In this document: positions 16,985 through 25,407 of the stretch, piece by piece
Layout: every line of letters begins with the position of its first letter
Position numbering within the stretch: position 1 is the first letter of the stretch
From: Labedella gwakjiensis
GTDB lineage: Bacteria > Actinomycetota > Actinomycetes > Actinomycetales > Microbacteriaceae
Length of the DNA: 64,000 nt
Assembly (NCBI RefSeq): GCF_003014675.1
Contig: NZ_PYAU01000001.1
Coordinates: 1,984,001 to 2,048,000 of the forward strand
Direction of reading: 5' to 3'
Translations under genes and position numbers: made by a program
Notes under the pieces: generated by a model
Database searches by the model: none
Told to the model about the DNA's origin: nothing
What the model saw: only the letters and a program-made list of their open reading frames with translations

Positions 16985-17980
16985 ATGACTCTGCGACGAC
17001 GCATCTTGTTCATCGGCGGTTCCGGCGTGATCAGCACCGCGTGCGTGCGCGCGGCGGTGGTCGCCGGGCACGACGTATCGGTCCTCAATCGCGGGCAGAG
17101 CGCACGACCGCTTCCCGAGGGGGTGCGCGAGCTCCGCGCCGACGTCCGCGATGCGGATGCGGTCGCAGCCGTCGTCGGCGAGCGCCCGTTCGACGTCGTG
17201 GCCGACTTCCTCTCGTTCGTGCCCGAGCACGTCGAGACCGTCCTGGCGACGGTCGGCGAGCGTGCCGGTCAGTACATCTTCATCAGCTCCGCCTCGGCCT
17301 ACGAGAAGCCGCCGCGTCGCCTGCCGATCACGGAGTCCACTCCGTTGCGGAACCCGTTCTGGCAGTACTCGCGCGACAAGATCGCGTGCGAGGACCTGCT
17401 GGTCGCGGCGCACCGGGACCGCGGGCTGCCCGTGACCATCGTGCGCCCGTCGCACACCTACGACGAAACGCTGCTGCCGACGCTCGGCGGCTGGACCGAC
17501 ATCGCGCGGATGCGCGCCGGCAAGCCCGTCATCGTTCACGGCGACGGCACGAGCCTGTGGACCCTCACCCACAGCGACGATTTCGCGGTCGGCTTCACGG
17601 GGCTGCTCGGCAACCCCGCGGCGATCGGCGAAGCGTTCACGATCACCGGCTCGCACACGCCCACGTGGGACCAGATCTACCGCTGGCTCGCCGACGCGGC
17701 GGGAGTGGACGCGCCCAACCTCGTCCACGTCGCGAGCGACACGATCGCTGCGGCGGCACCGGACCTCGGCCCGGGCCTGCTCGGTGACAAGGCCCACTCG
17801 GTCGTGTTCGACGCGACGCGGGTGCGCGAGTTGTCACCGGAGTTCCGCACGACCATCACGTTCGACGAGGGGGCCCGTCGGATCCTGGCGCACTACGACG
17901 CCCACCCCGAGCTCCAGCAGGTCGACCCCGAGCTCGACGCGCTCTTCGACCGACTGGCCGCACACGCCGCCTCCGTGTAG
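16985..17980 (+). CDS. NAD-dependent epimerase/dehydratase family protein
   Basis: 331 residues of the extended short-chain dehydrogenase type. The N-terminal Rossmann motif is ILFIGGSGVISTACVRAAV, a variant of GxxGxxG. FISSASAYEK supplies the Ser/Thr and the WQYSRDK region the Tyr-x-x-x-Lys-like active site. C-terminal sugar-binding residues follow. The family acts on nucleotide sugars or related substrates; the exact one is unknown. A TAGGGT hexamer 7 nt before the ATG suggests a leaderless mRNA. A strong hairpin terminates it. Confidence 0.88.
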   Translation: MTLRRRILFIGGSGVISTACVRAAVVAGHDVSVLNRGQSARPLPEGVRELRADVRDADAVAAVVGERPFDVVADFLSFVPEHVETVLATVGERAGQYIFISSASAYEKPPRRLPITESTPLRNPFWQYSRDKIACEDLLVAAHRDRGLPVTIVRPSHTYDETLLPTLGGWTDIARMRAGKPVIVHGDGTSLWTLTHSDDFAVGFTGLLGNPAAIGEAFTITGSHTPTWDQIYRWLADAAGVDAPNLVHVASDTIAAAAPDLGPGLLGDKAHSVVFDATRVRELSPEFRTTITFDEGARRILAHYDAHPELQQVDPELDALFDRLAAHAASV

Positions 17981-17986
17981 GACGTC

Positions 17987-18011
17987 GGGGCGGTGCCATC
18001 GGCACCGCCCC
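17987..18011. terminator. Bidirectional terminator hairpin
   Basis: GGGGCGGTGCC / GGCACCGCCCC: an 11-bp perfect stem with a 3-nt loop between two convergent genes. It serves the epimerase gene and the membrane-protein gene on the other strand. Confidence 0.85.
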
Positions 18012-18025
18012 GTCACCCCGTCGGC

Positions 18026-18454
18026 TCACGTCCGTTGCGCGACCTTCTCCCGCCGCCGGGCCCGATCTGCTCGGATGGCGACCACGATGAGGAGGACGAG
18101 GATACCGGCAGCCCCGAGCAGCCACAGGTTCAGGGTCCCGGGATCGAGGTCCCGGCTGTCGTTCGCGCCCACGATCGCTCGATACGCCACCACCGAGGAC
18201 GTGAGGATCAGCACGACGATGGCGCACGTCTCGGTGGCCGAGGCGAACGATCGTCGCTTCGGGAGGGGGAGCAGGACGACCAGCAGACCGATCGCCAACC
18301 CGGCGACAGTCGCCGGACCGCCGATCGCTTCCGCCAGTTCCGCGTCGAGGTATCGGTTCCGGCGCCCGGGCGGCCCCAGCATCGCCGCTGAGGTGACCGC
18401 CGCCAGGAGGAAGACACCGAACATCGACCCCCAGAGTCCCGCATACGCCTTCAT
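18026..18454 (-). CDS. Small four-helix membrane protein, unknown
   Basis: 142 residues with four hydrophobic segments (about 7-27, 45-65, 75-95 and 108-127) and a basic C-terminus (RADRARRREK). No family motif is recognised. The ATG at 18454 is preceded by GGGAGG (on the minus strand, GGGAGGTCTC). It is convergent with the epimerase gene across the shared terminator. Confidence 0.7.
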   Translation of the reverse strand: MKAYAGLWGSMFGVFLLAAVTSAAMLGPPGRRNRYLDAELAEAIGGPATVAGLAIGLLVVLLPLPKRRSFASATETCAIVVLILTSSVVAYRAIVGANDSRDLDPGTLNLWLLGAAGILVLLIVVAIRADRARRREKVAQRT

Positions 18455-18689
18455 GAGACCTCCCGGATCGACCTTATCGACAGCTCACGCAGGGCCGCGT
18501 CGACGGAAGCCCCGCCCAGGCGAGAATCCCATGGACGACAGCGCCACCTTCCGGTTCACCGACATCGCGATCGACCACGACACAAGGCGATCCGGTCGAC
18601 GCGGAGCCGTGCCCGCGAGGCTCCCGAGACCCGTGAGGCGTCGAGAACGACGGGTGCGCAACGGGGCCGCCGGTCCGGGCCGTCGCCGC

Positions 18690-18695
18690 TAGCGT
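18690..18695 (+). promoter_or_regulatory. -10 element of a leaderless promoter
   Basis: TAGCGT lies 6 nt before the ATG at 18702, the same hexamer and spacing as at the monooxygenase gene near 21.8 kb. Confidence 0.45.
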
Positions 18696-18701
18696 GGCCG
18701 C

Positions 18702-18998
18702 ATGACCGCCACCGTCACGATCGTCGCCCACATCGTCGCCACAGCGCCCGAGGTCCTCACCATGATCGCGAAGACGATCCGCTCCGAGGTGCACGGTGCG
18801 GGTTCCGCCTCCGCCTCCGTCCCGCTGCGCGACGGTGCGCACGCCACCGTGACCGTCGCGGGTTTCGGTGACGAGCTGCCCGTGGCGATCGATGTCACCG
18901 CGCCCGACGAGGAGCGCGCCCGCTCCGCGGCGTCGGCGCTGCGAGCGCAGCTGAAGGCCGGCCCCGGCTGGCGCATCGAGTCGGGCCCGGGCGCCTGA
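18702..18998 (+). CDS. Hypothetical protein, 98 residues
   Basis: Small, soluble and probably cytoplasmic. An N-terminal hydrophobic beta strand (ATVTIVAHIVATAPE) and a helix are followed by two more strands and a C-terminal helix (DEERARSAASALRAQL), which suggests a compact alpha-beta fold. I do not recognise a family. The promoter looks leaderless. The glycosylase gene starts 60 bp downstream in the same direction. Confidence 0.6.
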   Translation: MTATVTIVAHIVATAPEVLTMIAKTIRSEVHGAGSASASVPLRDGAHATVTVAGFGDELPVAIDVTAPDEERARSAASALRAQLKAGPGWRIESGPGA

Positions 18999-19058
18999 CC
19001 CCTTCTCCCCGAGGCGGAACCGATTGTCCCGCCCCGCACGAGGTGGAAGGATGACCGC

Positions 19059-19898
19059 ATGCCCGAGTCCCCGGAGGTCGATTCCCTCGGCGGTTTCCTG
19101 CGCGAACACCTGACGGGCCGGCGGATCTCCGCGATCGACCTCGAGGAGGCGCGCGCCCTCAAGACGCGTGCCCGACCGCTCTCCGAACTGCACGGACACG
19201 CGGTCACCGGCGTGCGCCGCTTCGGGAAGCATCTCTCGATCGACACCGACGGTCCGACCCTGCTCGTGAGCTTCGGTCGTGCGGGCTGGGCCCGCTGGCG
19301 CGACGACGCGACGGACGCCGAGCCGACGGGGCCGGACACGCCTCCCGTCATCGCGCGCGTCGGGTTCGACGGCGGCGCGGAACTCGCCGTCACCGACGCG
19401 GGGGACTGGTTGTCCCTCGGACTCCACGTCGTCGACGATCCGGCGGAGGTGTCGTCGGTCGCCAAGCTCGGACCCGACCCGGCGTCGGACGCGTTCACGC
19501 GCGCCGACCTCGACGCCGTCGTGACGGGCCGCCGCAAGCAGCTCAAGGCGCTGCTCCAGGAGCAGGAGACGCTGTCCGGGATCGGGAACGCGTACTCGGA
19601 CGAGATCCTCTACGCCGCGCGGCTGTCGCCGGTCGCCCACGCGTCGACGCTCGACGAAGAGGAGCGCGCACAGTTGTTCGCCGCGATCCGCGACGTGCTC
19701 GGCGGGGCGTTCGAGGCGCGACGCGACGTGCCGCCCGCCGAGCTCAAGGCCGCGAAGGTCGCCGCGATGGCCGTGCACGGCCGCACCGGCGAGCCCTGCC
19801 CCGAGGGGCACGACGCCGTGCGCGACGTACCCGGATCGAAGGGTGCGGCGCAATACTGTGCCGCCTGCCAGACCGGCGGTGTGCCGCTCCCCGAGTGA
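19059..19898 (+). CDS. Fpg/Nei-family DNA glycosylase
   Basis: Removes oxidised bases and nicks the abasic site. The 279 residues start with M-P-E-S-P-E-V; Pro2 is the catalytic nucleophile and Glu3 the proton donor. The conserved Lys appears in RRFGKHLSID. The helix-two-turn-helix region holds LQEQETLSGIGNAYSDEILY. The C-terminal zinc finger reads GEPCPEGHDAVRDVPGSKG, then QYCAACQTG; its first ligand pair is C-x-x-x-x-H rather than C-x-x-C, so it is a variant finger. PES in place of PEL and this finger suggest a side branch of the family, not classical MutM. Confidence 0.92.
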   Translation: MPESPEVDSLGGFLREHLTGRRISAIDLEEARALKTRARPLSELHGHAVTGVRRFGKHLSIDTDGPTLLVSFGRAGWARWRDDATDAEPTGPDTPPVIARVGFDGGAELAVTDAGDWLSLGLHVVDDPAEVSSVAKLGPDPASDAFTRADLDAVVTGRRKQLKALLQEQETLSGIGNAYSDEILYAARLSPVAHASTLDEEERAQLFAAIRDVLGGAFEARRDVPPAELKAAKVAAMAVHGRTGEPCPEGHDAVRDVPGSKGAAQYCAACQTGGVPLPE

Positions 19899-19905
19899 CG
19901 CCGCC

Positions 19906-21222
19906 CTACGGCCGGTCAGGTCCGTCGATAGAGGAGAGGATCTGCCGCGCACGCGTCGGTGCGCGGTCGACGAAGCGTGCGACGGTCGTCGTCTGAAGAT
20001 GCGACGGAAGCGTGGCCGCGATCTCCGAGATCAGGGCAGGAAGGCTCTCGGCGACGGCACCCGCCCATGCCGTGAGCTCCGTGCGGTCGATCCCTGCCTC
20101 TCGGGCGACGGCGGACCACTCGAACCAGCTCTGCTCTCCCGCCTCGTAGTCCGCGGCGATTCGCATCGAGAGTTTCGTCGAGCGCATCGCTTGTCCGATC
20201 GCTCGCGACGTGTCGTCGGTATGTCCGACATAGGGGATCAGGCTGCTGACGTCGTAGAGCGGCGTCAGCTCGATGCCGTCCGGGGTGATGAAGACGGAGT
20301 AGTTCTTCGCGTGCGCGTCGGTGTTGAGCACCATCCAGGAGAAGACGAGGGCACGGACGAAGGTCTGGAGGGAGGAACCCCGTGCGGCGCCCGGCGCGTG
20401 GTCATCGATCAGACGGATGATGTCGCGGTAGTTGGGCCCGCCCCTGCTCTCGTACTTCTGCAGACGGGTGCGGCCCGTCGATTGCGCGAGATCCTCCTGA
20501 TGAGCCCGCTGCACGAGCCCGTCGCGGTCGCGAAAGCGGTCGAAGCGTTCGACGACGAGGCTGTGTTCGCCGTCGAACTCACGAATGGACACGAACGCCG
20601 CATCGAGGCCGGCCGCGCGGGCGGCCGTCATTGCGATGTATTCGATGAGTTCTCCGTCGGCCTGACGGCGGACCCGAGGTTTGAGGATGTGCGTGCTCGG
20701 TTCGCTCCCGGAGGGCTCGTACCAGCCGTCCGCACCATATCCGAGGCTGAACTTGCCCTGCGCGCCTCCGAGCGAGAAGTAGCCCATCTCCCCATCTGGA
20801 CCGTGCCAGGCGGTGTCGTCCTCCCGGATGGCCCGGATGCGACCGCCGATCTCCGTGTCGCTGAGCGGTGACCGTCCGCGAACATCCCGATGCGGGTTGT
20901 CCGGATCGAGGAATTGAAGAGCACCGGCGGTGTCGGAGCCGTAGGCCTTCAGCAGGTGGAACGGCTCGGTGCTGGCAAGGCCCGCGTCGAGTGCCCATCG
21001 TTCCCTGACGTCTGCATTGTCGGGGAGGAGATTGTCGAGGAATGACGACAGGACGTCTCCGGTGATCGGAGGGGACTGGAGGGGGAGTGAGATGCTGATG
21101 GGAAAGGCGGCGCCGTCCGTGAGCCAATCCGACGTGTAACGCAGCTCATGGCGTCCGGGGCCGAGGAGATCGAGAGTCGCAACGGAGACGCCCGACAGGA
21201 TGACCTCGAGACGCTCAGGCAT
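19906..21222 (-). CDS. hipA: HipA-type serine/threonine kinase toxin
   Basis: 438 residues, the usual HipA length. The N-terminal subdomain contains LSSFLDNLLPDNADVRERWA. The kinase core has THILKPR (ATP-binding lysine), FDGEHSLVVERFDR, the catalytic NTDAHAKNYSV with its Asp, and LTPLYDVSS, the metal-binding Asp motif. HipA toxins phosphorylate aminoacyl-tRNA synthetases (GltX in E. coli) and cause growth arrest and persistence; the target here is unknown. The ATG overlaps the hipB stop by 8 bp. All catalytic residues that I can place are present, so it looks active. Confidence 0.94.
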   Translation of the reverse strand: MPERLEVILSGVSVATLDLLGPGRHELRYTSDWLTDGAAFPISISLPLQSPPITGDVLSSFLDNLLPDNADVRERWALDAGLASTEPFHLLKAYGSDTAGALQFLDPDNPHRDVRGRSPLSDTEIGGRIRAIREDDTAWHGPDGEMGYFSLGGAQGKFSLGYGADGWYEPSGSEPSTHILKPRVRRQADGELIEYIAMTAARAAGLDAAFVSIREFDGEHSLVVERFDRFRDRDGLVQRAHQEDLAQSTGRTRLQKYESRGGPNYRDIIRLIDDHAPGAARGSSLQTFVRALVFSWMVLNTDAHAKNYSVFITPDGIELTPLYDVSSLIPYVGHTDDTSRAIGQAMRSTKLSMRIAADYEAGEQSWFEWSAVAREAGIDRTELTAWAGAVAESLPALISEIAATLPSHLQTTTVARFVDRAPTRARQILSSIDGPDRP

Positions 21223-21601
21223 CGTGTTCTGATTTCTCTGCCGCGGCTCTGCGCCGGTTCGTGAGATCGACGATCGTCTTCGCTATCGCGGCCACGCCGG
21301 CGGAGAGTCTCTCTCCGTCATCCGGTCGCGGAGCTCGGCGGGTGGTGGTGTCGATCGCGCCCGACGTTGCTCGAGGACCGTCGAGGTGACGCTGAGGCGA
21401 TCGGAGGTCCAGTGTGAGGTCGAGCGCCTCAGCCACATCCAGCAGCCGTCCGACGCTCACGTCGTTCTTCCCCTGTTCGAAGCGCGATACCCACTGACGA
21501 GTCGTCCCCGTCAGCTCGGCGAGCTGGCTCTGGGAGAGTCCGCGCTCGGTGCGACGCTGTCTGACGACATCGCCCACCTGCGACATGTCCGTGATGATCA
21601 C
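21215..21601 (-). CDS. hipB: HipB-type HTH antitoxin
   Basis: 128 residues from a GTG preceded by GGGGAG; an internal ATG lies five codons in. The XRE helix-turn-helix is VVRQRRTERGLSQSQLAELT followed by TTRQWVSRFEQGKNDVSVGRLL, then LDLTLDLR. The C-terminal ~55 residues are charged and helical, longer than in E. coli HipB, and probably contact HipA. The protein should bind the three palindromes upstream and repress the operon. Confidence 0.92.
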   Translation of the reverse strand: MIITDMSQVGDVVRQRRTERGLSQSQLAELTGTTRQWVSRFEQGKNDVSVGRLLDVAEALDLTLDLRSPQRHLDGPRATSGAIDTTTRRAPRPDDGERLSAGVAAIAKTIVDLTNRRRAAAEKSEHDA

Positions 21602-21628
21602 GCACTCTCCCCTCTCTCGATGCAGCGG

Positions 21629-21648
21629 GTGTCACGCTGGCGTTCCAC
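21629..21648. promoter_or_regulatory. hipB operator copy 1
   Basis: Reading with the hip operon, GTGGAACGCCAGCGTGACAC: a dyad of the form GTG-ACGC-GCGT-CAC with 2-bp gaps. It is the copy nearest the start codon. Confidence 0.75.
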
Positions 21649-21658
21649 CAGTCCAATG

Positions 21659-21678
21659 ATGGTACACCAGTGTTCCAC
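21659..21678. promoter_or_regulatory. hipB operator copy 2
   Basis: GTGGAACACTGGTGTACCAT on the operon strand, exactly 30 bp from copy 1. The dyad ACAC/GTGT core is kept. Confidence 0.75.
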
Positions 21679-21688
21679 TGTTGACGAG

Positions 21689-21708
21689 ATGTCATGCCGG
21701 CGTTCCAC
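21689..21708. promoter_or_regulatory. hipB operator copy 3
   Basis: GTGGAACGCCGGCATGACAT on the operon strand, exactly 30 bp from copy 2. The three copies fit GTGNNACRCNNGYRTNNCAY. Confidence 0.75.
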
Positions 21709-21818
21709 GTGGATCTGTCTCGGTTGTTCTGTGGCTCGGCGTCTTGGGTAGCGGCGATCGTCTCGTCGCTCCCCGTCATCTTGACGGTGGCAGTCGGACG
21801 GGCGGGTAGCGTCGAAGC

Positions 21819-23189
21819 ATGCCCTCCCCGATCCACCTCAACGGCTTCGAGATGAACACCCCCAGCCACATCAACCACGGCCTGTGGACGCATCCGGAGA
21901 ACTCCCGGCACCGCTACACCGACATCGACTACTGGACGGAGACGGCAGCGCTCCTCGAGCGTGGGCTGTTCGACGCGATGTTCATCGCTGATGTCGTCGG
22001 CACCTACGACGTGTACCGCGGCAGCCGCGACCCCGCCGTGGAGCGCGGCATCCAGATCCCCAACAACGACCCGTACCTCGTGGTGCCCGCGATGGCGGCC
22101 GTCACCCGGAACCTCGGCTTCGCCGTCACCGCCTCCACCACGTACGAGCCGCCGTTCGGCAACGCGCGCCGGCTGTCGACGCTCGACCACCTCACGAAGG
22201 GGCGCATCGCCTGGAACGTCGTCACCGGGTACCTGCCCGATGCGGCGCGCAATTTCGGGCTCCGCGAGCAGGTGACCCACGACGTGCGGTACGAGGTGGC
22301 CGAGGAGTTCCTCGACGTCTCGTACAAGCTGTGGGAGGGCTCGTGGGATGCCGACGCCGTGGTGCGCGACCGCGAGCGCCGCGTGTACACGGACCCCGCG
22401 AAGGTGCACGAGATCGGTCACGACGGCCGGTTCTTCTCCGTCGACGGCCCGCACCTGAGCGAGCCGAGCCGCCAGCGCACGCCCGTGATCTACCAGGCGG
22501 GCAGCTCCGACTCCGGGAAGAACCTCGCCGCCCGGCATGCGGAGGGCGTGTTCGTGTCGTCGCGTACGCTTGAGCGCGTCGGGGCCGACGTGCGGGACCT
22601 GCGGGACCGCGCGGAGGCCTTCGGGCGTGGGCGCGACGCGATCCGCGCCTTCACCTCCATCAACATCGTGCTCGGCGAGACGGAGACGGAGGCCCGGCGG
22701 AAGGCCGAGAACGTGTTCGGCTACCGCGACCTCGACGGCTACCTCGTGCACTTCGGCGGCGGCACCGGCATCGACGTGGCGGCGCTCGCCGAGGACGAGG
22801 GCGTCTCGTTCTCGGGCCGCGGACACATCGAGTCGCGCGAGAGGGAGTTCGCCGAGGCGCAGGGCGGCAAGGCGAAGGCGATCATCGACTCGCTCTCCGA
22901 CCCGTGGAGCGACGCGTTCCACGTGGTCGGAACTCCCGAGCAGGTGGCCGATCGTCTCGAGGAGATCGTCGAGATCACGGGCGTCGACGGCTTCAACGTT
23001 GTGCAGTACCTCTCGCCCGGGACGTTCACCGATGTGGTCGAGATGCTCGTGCCCGAGCTGCAGCGCCGTGGCCGGTACCGCACGGCGTACGAGGAGTCGA
23101 CGCTCCGCGAGCGCCTCTTCCCGGGCGCCGGCCCGCTCTTGCCGTCGACCCACCCGGCGGCCGCCTACCGCGGAGCCTTCTCCGGGTGA
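21819..23189 (+). CDS. NtaA/SnaA/DszA-family flavin-dependent monooxygenase
   Basis: 456 residues of the bacterial luciferase-like superfamily, with the NtaA/DszA layout. The N-terminus is NGFEMNTPSHINHGLWTHPE, followed by DYWTETAALLERGLFDAMFIADVVG, RRLSTLDHLTKGRIAWNVVTG and YEVAEEFLDVSYKLWEGSW (each a span of the conserved core). Such enzymes use FMNH2 from a separate reductase to oxidise nitrilotriacetate, sulfones or related compounds; the substrate is unknown. It is a paralogue of the monooxygenase at 54.8 kb. TAGCGT lies 6 nt before the ATG, so it is probably leaderless. Confidence 0.92.
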   Translation: MPSPIHLNGFEMNTPSHINHGLWTHPENSRHRYTDIDYWTETAALLERGLFDAMFIADVVGTYDVYRGSRDPAVERGIQIPNNDPYLVVPAMAAVTRNLGFAVTASTTYEPPFGNARRLSTLDHLTKGRIAWNVVTGYLPDAARNFGLREQVTHDVRYEVAEEFLDVSYKLWEGSWDADAVVRDRERRVYTDPAKVHEIGHDGRFFSVDGPHLSEPSRQRTPVIYQAGSSDSGKNLAARHAEGVFVSSRTLERVGADVRDLRDRAEAFGRGRDAIRAFTSINIVLGETETEARRKAENVFGYRDLDGYLVHFGGGTGIDVAALAEDEGVSFSGRGHIESREREFAEAQGGKAKAIIDSLSDPWSDAFHVVGTPEQVADRLEEIVEITGVDGFNVVQYLSPGTFTDVVEMLVPELQRRGRYRTAYEESTLRERLFPGAGPLLPSTHPAAAYRGAFSG

Positions 23190-23221
23190 CCCCGGTCCTC
23201 GGACTCAGGGACCGTCGGGGT
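23189..23221. terminator. Possible bidirectional terminator
   Basis: ACCCCGGTCC (23189-23198) can pair with GGACCGTCGGGGT (23209-23221) with a 3-nt bulge. The stop of the convergent phzF-like gene lies in the loop. Confidence 0.4.
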
Positions 23222-24083
23222 GAGGCGCGTGCGACACCGGCCCGCCCAGCCAGAGTCCGGCGATGTCGGTTCCGTCGAGGTCGAGCCGAACGGTGATGCG
23301 CGACGGCCGGCCCATCGCGACGCCCTGCCGTACCGTGACATCTCGTTCGTCGAGCGGGAGCGCGCCCGTCGAGGCGAGCCCGCCGACGAGCGCGGTCGCC
23401 GCGATGCCCGTCGCCGGGTCCTCCGCGTAGCCGGAGGAGCGAGGGAACTGGCGGGCGCTGAACTCCCGGTCACCGGTGACCGCGTAGGGATAGAGCCCGG
23501 TAGAACCGACGGCGTCGCACGTCGATTCCATGAGGTCGAGATCGGGGTGCAGCCCGTCGAGAACGCTCGCGTCGCGCAGTGGGATGAGCGTCTTCACGCG
23601 ACTGGTCGACGAGTTGAGTATCGGTCCGTCCGCCAGTTCGTCCTCCCCGATGCGGAGCGCCCGGAGAACAGGCCCGACGTTCTCCACCCGAGTCAGGACG
23701 GCGGGAGGTTGGCTGATCTGCACCGAACCGTCGGCGGCGATGCGGCCGAGGACACGGCCGCTCCGCGTCGCAATACGCGGCGAGCTCGGCGTCTCGAACA
23801 CCCCGCGCTGCGCGAGCAGCCACAGCGTGCCGAGGGTGACATGACCACACATCTCCATCTCGTGGCGAGGTACCCAGAACCGGACGGCGATGTCGTCGTC
23901 GGGTGTGTCCGGGTGGAACGCGAATCCGCTCTCGAGCCCGGTCTCGTCGGCGACGCCGCGCATCTCCGCCTCCGTCATCCCGTCGGCGTCCAGCACGATC
24001 GGCGCGGGGTTGCCCCCGCCCGGACCGTCCGCGAACACGACGACGTGGTGCAGCTCAGGGTGGCGATCTGCTGCGGTACTCAT
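23205..24083 (-). CDS. PhzF-family isomerase-like protein
   Basis: 292 residues. Family marks are GNPAPIVLDADGMTEAEM, DETGLESGFAF with the probable catalytic Glu, EMCGHVTLGTLWLL, and SGYAEDPATGIAATALVGGL. PhzF itself isomerises dihydrohydroxyanthranilate in phenazine synthesis, but most family members lie outside phenazine clusters and their substrates are unknown. No phenazine genes are here. I chose the ATG at 24083 because GGGAAGGGGAACG directly precedes it; an extension to 24110 lacks such a site. Confidence 0.88.
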   Translation of the reverse strand: MSTAADRHPELHHVVVFADGPGGGNPAPIVLDADGMTEAEMRGVADETGLESGFAFHPDTPDDDIAVRFWVPRHEMEMCGHVTLGTLWLLAQRGVFETPSSPRIATRSGRVLGRIAADGSVQISQPPAVLTRVENVGPVLRALRIGEDELADGPILNSSTSRVKTLIPLRDASVLDGLHPDLDLMESTCDAVGSTGLYPYAVTGDREFSARQFPRSSGYAEDPATGIAATALVGGLASTGALPLDERDVTVRQGVAMGRPSRITVRLDLDGTDIAGLWLGGPVSHAPHPDGP

Positions 24084-24141
24084 CGTTCCCCTTCCCTGAT
24101 CCGGGTTCACGCTACCCGCGGTCGCAATGTCACTGATAGAT

Positions 24142-24159
24142 TATGTCTTATAAGACATA
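24142..24159. promoter_or_regulatory. Perfect 18-bp palindrome, operator of the XRE gene
   Basis: TATGTCTTATAAGACATA, a perfect AT-rich dyad that ends on the first base of the AGGAGG ribosome binding site of the XRE gene. Binding here would block both the promoter and the translation start region. Confidence 0.8.
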
Positions 24160-24171
24160 GGAGGCTCGGCG

Positions 24172-24747
24172 ATGGCAACGGCAGCAACACTCGTGCGTGC
24201 GGCCCGCACGAGCCGCGGGCTCACCCAGCACCAACTCGCGGAACGCTCCGGGATCGATCAGGCGAGCGTCTCGCGCTCCGAGAGTGGACGGAGGGCGGAG
24301 TTCGCGACGATCGACCGTCTCCTGGCCGCCGCGGGCCACCGGCTGTACGCGGCCCCCACGCGACGTGACGACGCGGCGACGGCGGCAGCCGACATTCGCG
24401 GTCACCTCCGGGCGGGCCGAAAGGATCGCGCGTTGAGGGCTCTGATCCAGTTGAACGACGATCTCCTGGCCGAACGGGGTCTCGTCCGGGGGATCCTCGG
24501 CCTGGCTGAGCCCGGGCCCACGTCTGATTCGGCCTGGGATGCGGCGATCGCGGGCCTCGTGGAGTGGCGCCTCACCGAGGACGGTCTGCCGAATCCTGAA
24601 TGGGTCGACGCTGACGAACGCTTTCTCCCCTGGCCACGCACACTCGATGTCGATCCGGCCGATCCCGCCCCGTCTCACGCCGACGTGCCCGAACCGTTCC
24701 TTCGGCGAGGCGTCCTCATCTGGCGTGACACTTTCGCGAGCGTCTGA
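24172..24747 (+). CDS. XRE-family HTH regulator with unknown C-terminal domain
   Basis: 191 residues. The helix-turn-helix (about 8-60) reads LVRAARTSRGLTQHQLAERS then DQASVSRSESGRRAEFATIDRLLAAAG. The C-terminal ~120 residues are helical, rich in Ala, Asp and Leu, with two conserved-looking Trp-containing stretches (VEWRLTEDGLPNPEWV, LPWPRTL). Proteins built this way often act as antitoxins beside nucleotidyltransferase toxins, but no such partner is next to it, so it looks like an orphan or a stand-alone repressor. A strong AGGAGG site and the palindrome at 24142 indicate autoregulation. Confidence 0.85.
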   Translation: MATAATLVRAARTSRGLTQHQLAERSGIDQASVSRSESGRRAEFATIDRLLAAAGHRLYAAPTRRDDAATAAADIRGHLRAGRKDRALRALIQLNDDLLAERGLVRGILGLAEPGPTSDSAWDAAIAGLVEWRLTEDGLPNPEWVDADERFLPWPRTLDVDPADPAPSHADVPEPFLRRGVLIWRDTFASV

Positions 24748-24879
24748 CGGTGGCGACGGTACTCGAACGCGAGGATCCTTGCGGAGGGCGAGCTGCCCGC
24801 CCCAGCGCCCCTTCCTCCGGTCCGGTTGTAGCCGGGCGCACTCGTGCTCGCTAGCGTCGAGGTGGGGAGGTGGTGCAGC

Positions 24880-25407
24880 ATGCGGCCAGTGGTTCTGTCT
24901 GGCGGCCCCGCGGTCGGCAAGTCGACGTGCGCCCGTCGCTTGGCCGAGGAGCGGGATCGGGCCGCCTTCATCGACGCCGACGACATCAGGCAGCTCGTCG
25001 TCGCGGGTGACGAGACGATGTGGAGCGGCCCGGCCGGCCGCGAGCAGCACGTCCTCGCCGCACGGAACGTCGCGGCTCTGGCACGGAATCTCACCGGGGC
25101 CGGCTTCGCGGTGACGATCGCGGACGTCGTGACCGCTGACGCCCTCGCCGCCTATCGCGCGGAGCTCCCCGAGTGTCTCGTCGTGCACCTCGCGCTTCCG
25201 CTGAGCGAGGCCCACGAGCGTGCTGCGATGCGAACGGTGTACCTCACCGACGACGAGTTCGACCTGCTGCACGACCTCATGGCGTCGCCGCCGGACGTCG
25301 ACGTCGTCATCGACGTCGCCGGGATGAGTGTCGACGAGCAGACGGCCGCGATCCGCGACGTGTGGGAAGCCGCATCGCAGGACGATCGCGTGATGGGGGC
25401 TGGATGA
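24880..25407 (+). CDS. P-loop kinase-like ATPase
   Basis: 175 residues. Walker A is LSGGPAVGKSTCARRL at the N-terminus, followed by FIDADDIRQLVVAG, a Walker-B-like/substrate segment as in small-molecule kinases, and LSEAHERAAMR in the lid region. The fold resembles gluconate- or chloramphenicol-type kinases; the substrate is unknown. The ATG at 24880 follows GGGGAGG; a GTG at 24862 in frame is possible but less well placed. The stop overlaps the HIT gene start (ATGA), so the two are coupled. Confidence 0.85.
   Translation: MRPVVLSGGPAVGKSTCARRLAEERDRAAFIDADDIRQLVVAGDETMWSGPAGREQHVLAARNVAALARNLTGAGFAVTIADVVTADALAAYRAELPECLVVHLALPLSEAHERAAMRTVYLTDDEFDLLHDLMASPPDVDVVIDVAGMSVDEQTAAIRDVWEAASQDDRVMGAG

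Noticed and set aside
18531-18692. Short frame starting MDDSATFRFTDIAID
   Set aside because: Begins plausibly but turns into an Arg-rich random-looking tail, with no start signals.
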